Assembly (NCBI RefSeq): GCF_019679475.1
Contig: NZ_JAIEZP010000001.1
Coordinates: 2,790,001 to 2,854,000, forward strand
Length of the DNA: 64,000 nucleotides
Origin: Hyphomonas sediminis
GTDB lineage: Bacteria > Pseudomonadota > Alphaproteobacteria > Caulobacterales > Hyphomonadaceae
Direction of reading: 5' to 3'
The position numbers and the translations under genes were made by a program. The notes beneath the pieces are model-generated. The model worked only from the letters and a program-made list of their open reading frames with translations, ran no database searches and was not told where the DNA came from. Of the stretch, positions 61,475-64,000 are shown one piece after another. Each line of letters starts with the position of its first letter. Positions within the stretch are counted from its first letter, which is position 1.

Positions 61475-62506
61475 TCAGTCTGCGGTGTCTTCAGCGCTGC
61501 GATGCACCAGAGAGAACTCTACGCGCAACCCATCAGTGTTCAGCACGCGCGAAACCTGCCCGCCCGCCGAAGTCACAATCCGGTTGATTACTGTCAGTCC
61601 AGTATTCGTGGAGGAAGACGTTTCTGTCTCTCCCTCGGACACATCCTCAAGCGGTTCGATCCAGGTCAGGTTCAGCCAGTCTTCCTCGATATGGCCTTCA
61701 CACTGAATGGACCCGCCGGTACGTAGCGCACCATACTTCAGCGAGTTCGTTGTCAGCTCACCGATGACCACTGCGATGACGCGCATCTGCGCCTCATCCA
61801 CCTGGCAATCCGGCAGACCGCTGACGTCGATGACCTCTTCGGCGACCCCGGCTGCATCCACAAGGTCGGACACCAGCTCGCGCAGCGGGAAATCGCTGGC
61901 CGTATCGACCAGCTTGCCCTGCGCCACGGCCAGCGAAGAAAACCGTGTCACGAGATCTTCTGCAAAGCTCTGATGCTCGGGCGCCTGGCGCGCGCTGATC
62001 TTCGCGATCGCGCTGGCAACCGCGAAGGCATTCTTCAGGCGGTGGCGCATTTCCAGGGCGATGGTGTCATACATCTTGCGGCTGGTGACGGCGTCCGTCA
62101 CATCCTTCGAGACGACCAGCACACCATTCACCTGTTCGGCCTCATCCCGCACCGGCACAACGCGCACATCCCACCATTTCGGCCGGCCACGCGCGGTCGG
62201 ACCGAAGGCGCGGAAGTCCATCGCTTCTCCGGCGGCGGCTTTGAGGGTTGCTTCCTGCACAACTTCATGCGCTTCCAGCGGCCACAGCTCCCACCAGTGA
62301 CGGCCGACAACATCGGTCTCCGCATTCAGCTGGCGGACAGAGAGGCCTGTGGGGTTGATGTAACGGATGCGACCTGCGAGATCGAGAACCTTGATACAAT
62401 CACGGCTGCTGTGCATCAGCGCCGCAAGCACAGGGTCTGCCAGACTGCTGGACAGATCGTCCATCATGACCGGCGGCAACACGCTCGATACCGGGCTGCG
62501 ATGCAT
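61475..62506 (-). CDS. soluble PAS-HWE sensor histidine kinase
   Basis: This 343-residue cytosolic kinase has a PAS domain (about 28-140; SSRDCIKVLDLAGRIRYINPTG) and an HWE-type kinase core. The phosphoacceptor is His155 in EMRHRLKNAFAVASAIAKIS, the N-box Asn254 lies in IGELTTNSLKYGAL, and W-x-E is Trp282/Glu284. The frame stays open to 62770, but the ATG at 62506 has a strong AGGAG 9 bases upstream and is preferred. HWE/HisKA_2 kinases commonly phosphorylate PhyR. Its place beside the stress locus makes it a good candidate activator. Confidence 0.88.
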   Translation of the reverse strand: MHRSPVSSVLPPVMMDDLSSSLADPVLAALMHSSRDCIKVLDLAGRIRYINPTGLSVRQLNAETDVVGRHWWELWPLEAHEVVQEATLKAAAGEAMDFRAFGPTARGRPKWWDVRVVPVRDEAEQVNGVLVVSKDVTDAVTSRKMYDTIALEMRHRLKNAFAVASAIAKISARQAPEHQSFAEDLVTRFSSLAVAQGKLVDTASDFPLRELVSDLVDAAGVAEEVIDVSGLPDCQVDEAQMRVIAVVIGELTTNSLKYGALRTGGSIQCEGHIEEDWLNLTWIEPLEDVSEGETETSSSTNTGLTVINRIVTSAGGQVSRVLNTDGLRVEFSLVHRSAEDTAD

Positions 62507-62934
62507 TGCATCAAACTCCTCGCTCGGCCCCACACTCGATTGACCCTGTTTATCCCCCTCAACACCAGAAAGAAGCGGAAATACCTCTCCAGCGCAAGCC
62601 CTGGTTGTTGGCTGGGACTGAGTCTCGCCGATATGGTTAACCGCCGGCCAACCATTGGATACTGTGTCAGCGGGGCTCATGCTGCGGACGGATTGCCCCC
62701 GCATGAAACCCCACATATTCTCTATACGGAATTTTATGACACCTACCCCCGAACGCCCGAATTCAACCAATGATGAACTTCGTGAGCATTCGGCCAGGGC
62801 CTGGGGTCAAAAAGGGCACCGAAGTGTATACGCAGCCCCAGCCTGACTGGATGCCGACTTTCTGAAAAAATAGCAGACGTCCCGTTTTGTCGCCTGCGCG
62901 ACAAAAACAGCCGGCATTCCGGAATCTGGCAGCA
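62507..62934. other. 428-bp intergenic region upstream of the HWE kinase
   Basis: No well-supported gene is visible. It should hold the leftward promoter of the HWE kinase, but no exact EcfG motif is seen. A possible 36-codon rightward ORF (62736-62846) is listed separately. A 9-bp hairpin with arms TTTTGTCGC and GCGACAAAA (62885-62906) lies just beyond the 3' end of the Rnk-like gene, without a proper T-run after the stem. Confidence 0.6.
62736..62846 (+). CDS. possible 36-residue hydrophilic peptide
   Basis: An ATG at 62736 opens a 36-codon frame starting MTPTPERPNSTNDELREHS and ending SVYAAPA. It is Arg-, Ser- and His-rich, lacks a signal peptide, and has only a weak GGA ahead of it. An in-frame ATG at 62703 is an alternative. 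I know no homologue; it may be chance. Confidence 0.22.
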   Translation: MTPTPERPNSTNDELREHSARAWGQKGHRSVYAAPA

Positions 62935-63321
62935 TTAAAGCCGCCGAACACCCAGAACCTCGATCCGATGGGTGCGCTCACCGGCCCCCGTCCAGCTGAT
63001 CGACCCGCCCGATGTCAGCCCGATCAGCATCGCGCCAACTTGCGTCAGGATTGAAATTCGCCGGTCGGCGATATTGGCTTCGTTGGGGTAAACCAGCGTG
63101 AAATCATCGTACGCGGCACCGTCGTAAATGAAGTCAACGCGGTCATGCATCCGCACGACATCTGCCGGAACATCGACCGGAGCGGCAATCCGCGCGCGAC
63201 TCAACTCCTCGATCAGGGTGTCGGCGGCTGGTTCCCTCCCCTGCGCGGCGTGGGCAAGATCGGACAGGCGCTCAAATTCGTCTTCGGTAACATAGACAGG
63301 CGGGCGCTCGGGGGTAGACAT
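62935..63321 (-). CDS. Rnk/GreA-GreB family transcription regulator
   Basis: This 128-residue protein has an N-terminal short coiled-coil-like part (EDEFERLSDLAHAAQ) and a GreA/GreB C-terminal FKBP-like domain including VRMHDRVDFIYDG, FTLVYPNEANIADRRISIL and GAMLIGLTSGGSISW. This is the architecture of the nucleoside diphosphate kinase regulator Rnk and relatives that bind RNA polymerase. It stands alone between two intergenic regions. Confidence 0.88.
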   Translation of the reverse strand: MSTPERPPVYVTEDEFERLSDLAHAAQGREPAADTLIEELSRARIAAPVDVPADVVRMHDRVDFIYDGAAYDDFTLVYPNEANIADRRISILTQVGAMLIGLTSGGSISWTGAGERTHRIEVLGVRRL

Positions 63322-63548
63322 GGCTTATCTCCAGATAGCGAGAAGCGCCGCTGCCTTCTCTCAGGCACGGGACGCGAAAGATTTAATTGTTCGGAGTGAA
63401 AGATTTCCCCCTGGGAGGCTGACCTGACTTACAGGCGCGCCCAGGGGCTAGCAGCGTGCGCCAGCACGCGCTGCGAAAATGCTGAGAAGGGCGGTGTTCA
63501 GCGTCATACCGCCCAAGATGGCGATGGCGGCGCTCAAGTCAAGCCGGA

Positions 63549-64000
63549 TCAATCCGCCAGCCTGTCATCCCATTCGCCCTTGAGCGCGCCGGGGCCAGGG
63601 TGTGGCTCTACATCCCGCGCCGCAACCGCCTCGCCACACTCGGAACAAGTCAGCACGCTCCGGAAGTCATGGCCGCATGCCTTATGCCGGTGCAGCAAGG
63701 GCGGCCCCTTCCTGCCGGCATAATGTTCGTCGCCCCAATGCACGAGGCTGATCACGACCGGGTAGAGCCCAAGCCCCTTTTCCGTCAGCCGGTATTCATG
63801 CCGCACAGGCGCGTCCTGATAGGGCACCTTCTGCAGAACGCCCGCCTCGACCAGATGCACCAGCCGCTCTGTCAGCACACGGCGCGCTATGCCCAGCCGC
63901 GCCTGGAATTCTTCAAACCGGCGCACCCGCAAAAACGCTTCCCGCAACACCAGCAACGTCCAGCGATCGCCGACTACTGAGAGCGCCCGCGCCAACGAGC
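63549..64000 (-). CDS. HxlR family transcriptional regulator, 5' end cut off by the window
   Basis: About 150 residues are visible, reading into the window from the right edge. The segment ARALSVVGDRWTLLVLREAFLRVRRFEEFQ is the HxlR winged-helix start, normally preceded by a Cys a few residues upstream, which lies outside the window; thus TTG 63995 is not the true start. TERLVHLVEAGVLQKVPYQ is the recognition region. The C-terminus carries CGHDFRSVLTCSECGEAV, a possible zinc-binding or redox Cys cluster. HxlR proteins often sense oxidants or aldehydes. Its target is not visible. Confidence 0.88.
   Translation of the reverse strand, partial: SLARALSVVGDRWTLLVLREAFLRVRRFEEFQARLGIARRVLTERLVHLVEAGVLQKVPYQDAPVRHEYRLTEKGLGLYPVVISLVHWGDEHYAGRKGPPLLHRHKACGHDFRSVLTCSECGEAVAARDVEPHPGPGALKGEWDDRLAD

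Noticed and set aside
62885-62906. Hairpin TTTTGTCGC/GCGACAAAA as terminator of the Rnk-like gene
   Set aside because: On the minus transcript the T-run is on the 5' side of the stem and none follows it, so it is not a canonical terminator.
1-64000. tRNA, rRNA, CRISPR arrays, prophage or insertion sequences
   Set aside because: No cloverleaf-like segments, regularly spaced repeats, integrase, transposase or phage structural genes were found on reading both strands.

Overview
The window reads as chromosomal DNA of a free-living alphaproteobacterium. The strongest evidence is the complete PhyR-NepR-EcfG general stress response locus, a system known only from Alphaproteobacteria. Supporting evidence is the type-2 argC, class I phaC, a DUF2842 protein, heme A synthase and the Entner-Doudoroff aldolase eda. 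High GC with many 4-bp ATGA overlaps fits a Hyphomonadaceae/Caulobacterales-type genome; that family placement is inference. I saw no phage, insertion sequence, CRISPR array, tRNA or rRNA.

Region 1 (1-17.5 kb) is the accessory part. A minus-strand operon encodes a 1516-residue NRPS-like protein (formyltransferase domain, degenerate condensation-like linker, adenylation domain split by a luciferase-like monooxygenase, carrier protein). Next comes a 2091-residue PKS (KS-AT-KR-DH-ACP-TE), then a membrane-anchored serine hydrolase, a glycosyltransferase and, after a gap, a sulfotransferase. A GT2 glycosyltransferase and a Wzx-type flippase flank it on the plus strand. I read this as a one-amino-acid plus one-ketide assembly line embedded in a surface-glycan locus; the product is unknown.

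Region 2 (17.5-32.5 kb) is mostly metabolic: eda, a pair of GNAT-like genes, a two-subunit-looking acyl-CoA dehydrogenase divergent from an enoyl-CoA hydratase across a hairpin-rich control region, trmJ, icd, a pnuC-nadR(kinase only)-GNAT salvage operon, a group III truncated haemoglobin, a BCCT transporter, and hom-glpX.

Region 3 (32.5-55 kb) holds an orphan lipoprotein, alaC with a lipoprotein, phaC, a GT4/FkbM pair, argC, the rplM-rpsI operon with its terminator, ctaA, an AraC regulator divergent from an aldo/keto reductase, a vWA-PAN protein, an acetyl-CoA hydrolase/transferase family protein lacking the expected catalytic Glu, a CaiB-like CoA transferase with a PaaI thioesterase, and two aldehyde dehydrogenases.

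Region 4 (55-64 kb) is a general stress response island: nepR-ecfG-sensor kinase, divergent phyR, and small stress-type genes (entericidin, DUF883, YqjE-like, DUF1328, CsbD). Matches to the EcfG promoter consensus GGAAC-N16/17-CGTT precede most of them and also a lipid kinase-phosphoesterase operon. An HWE kinase, an Rnk-like factor and a truncated HxlR regulator complete the window.
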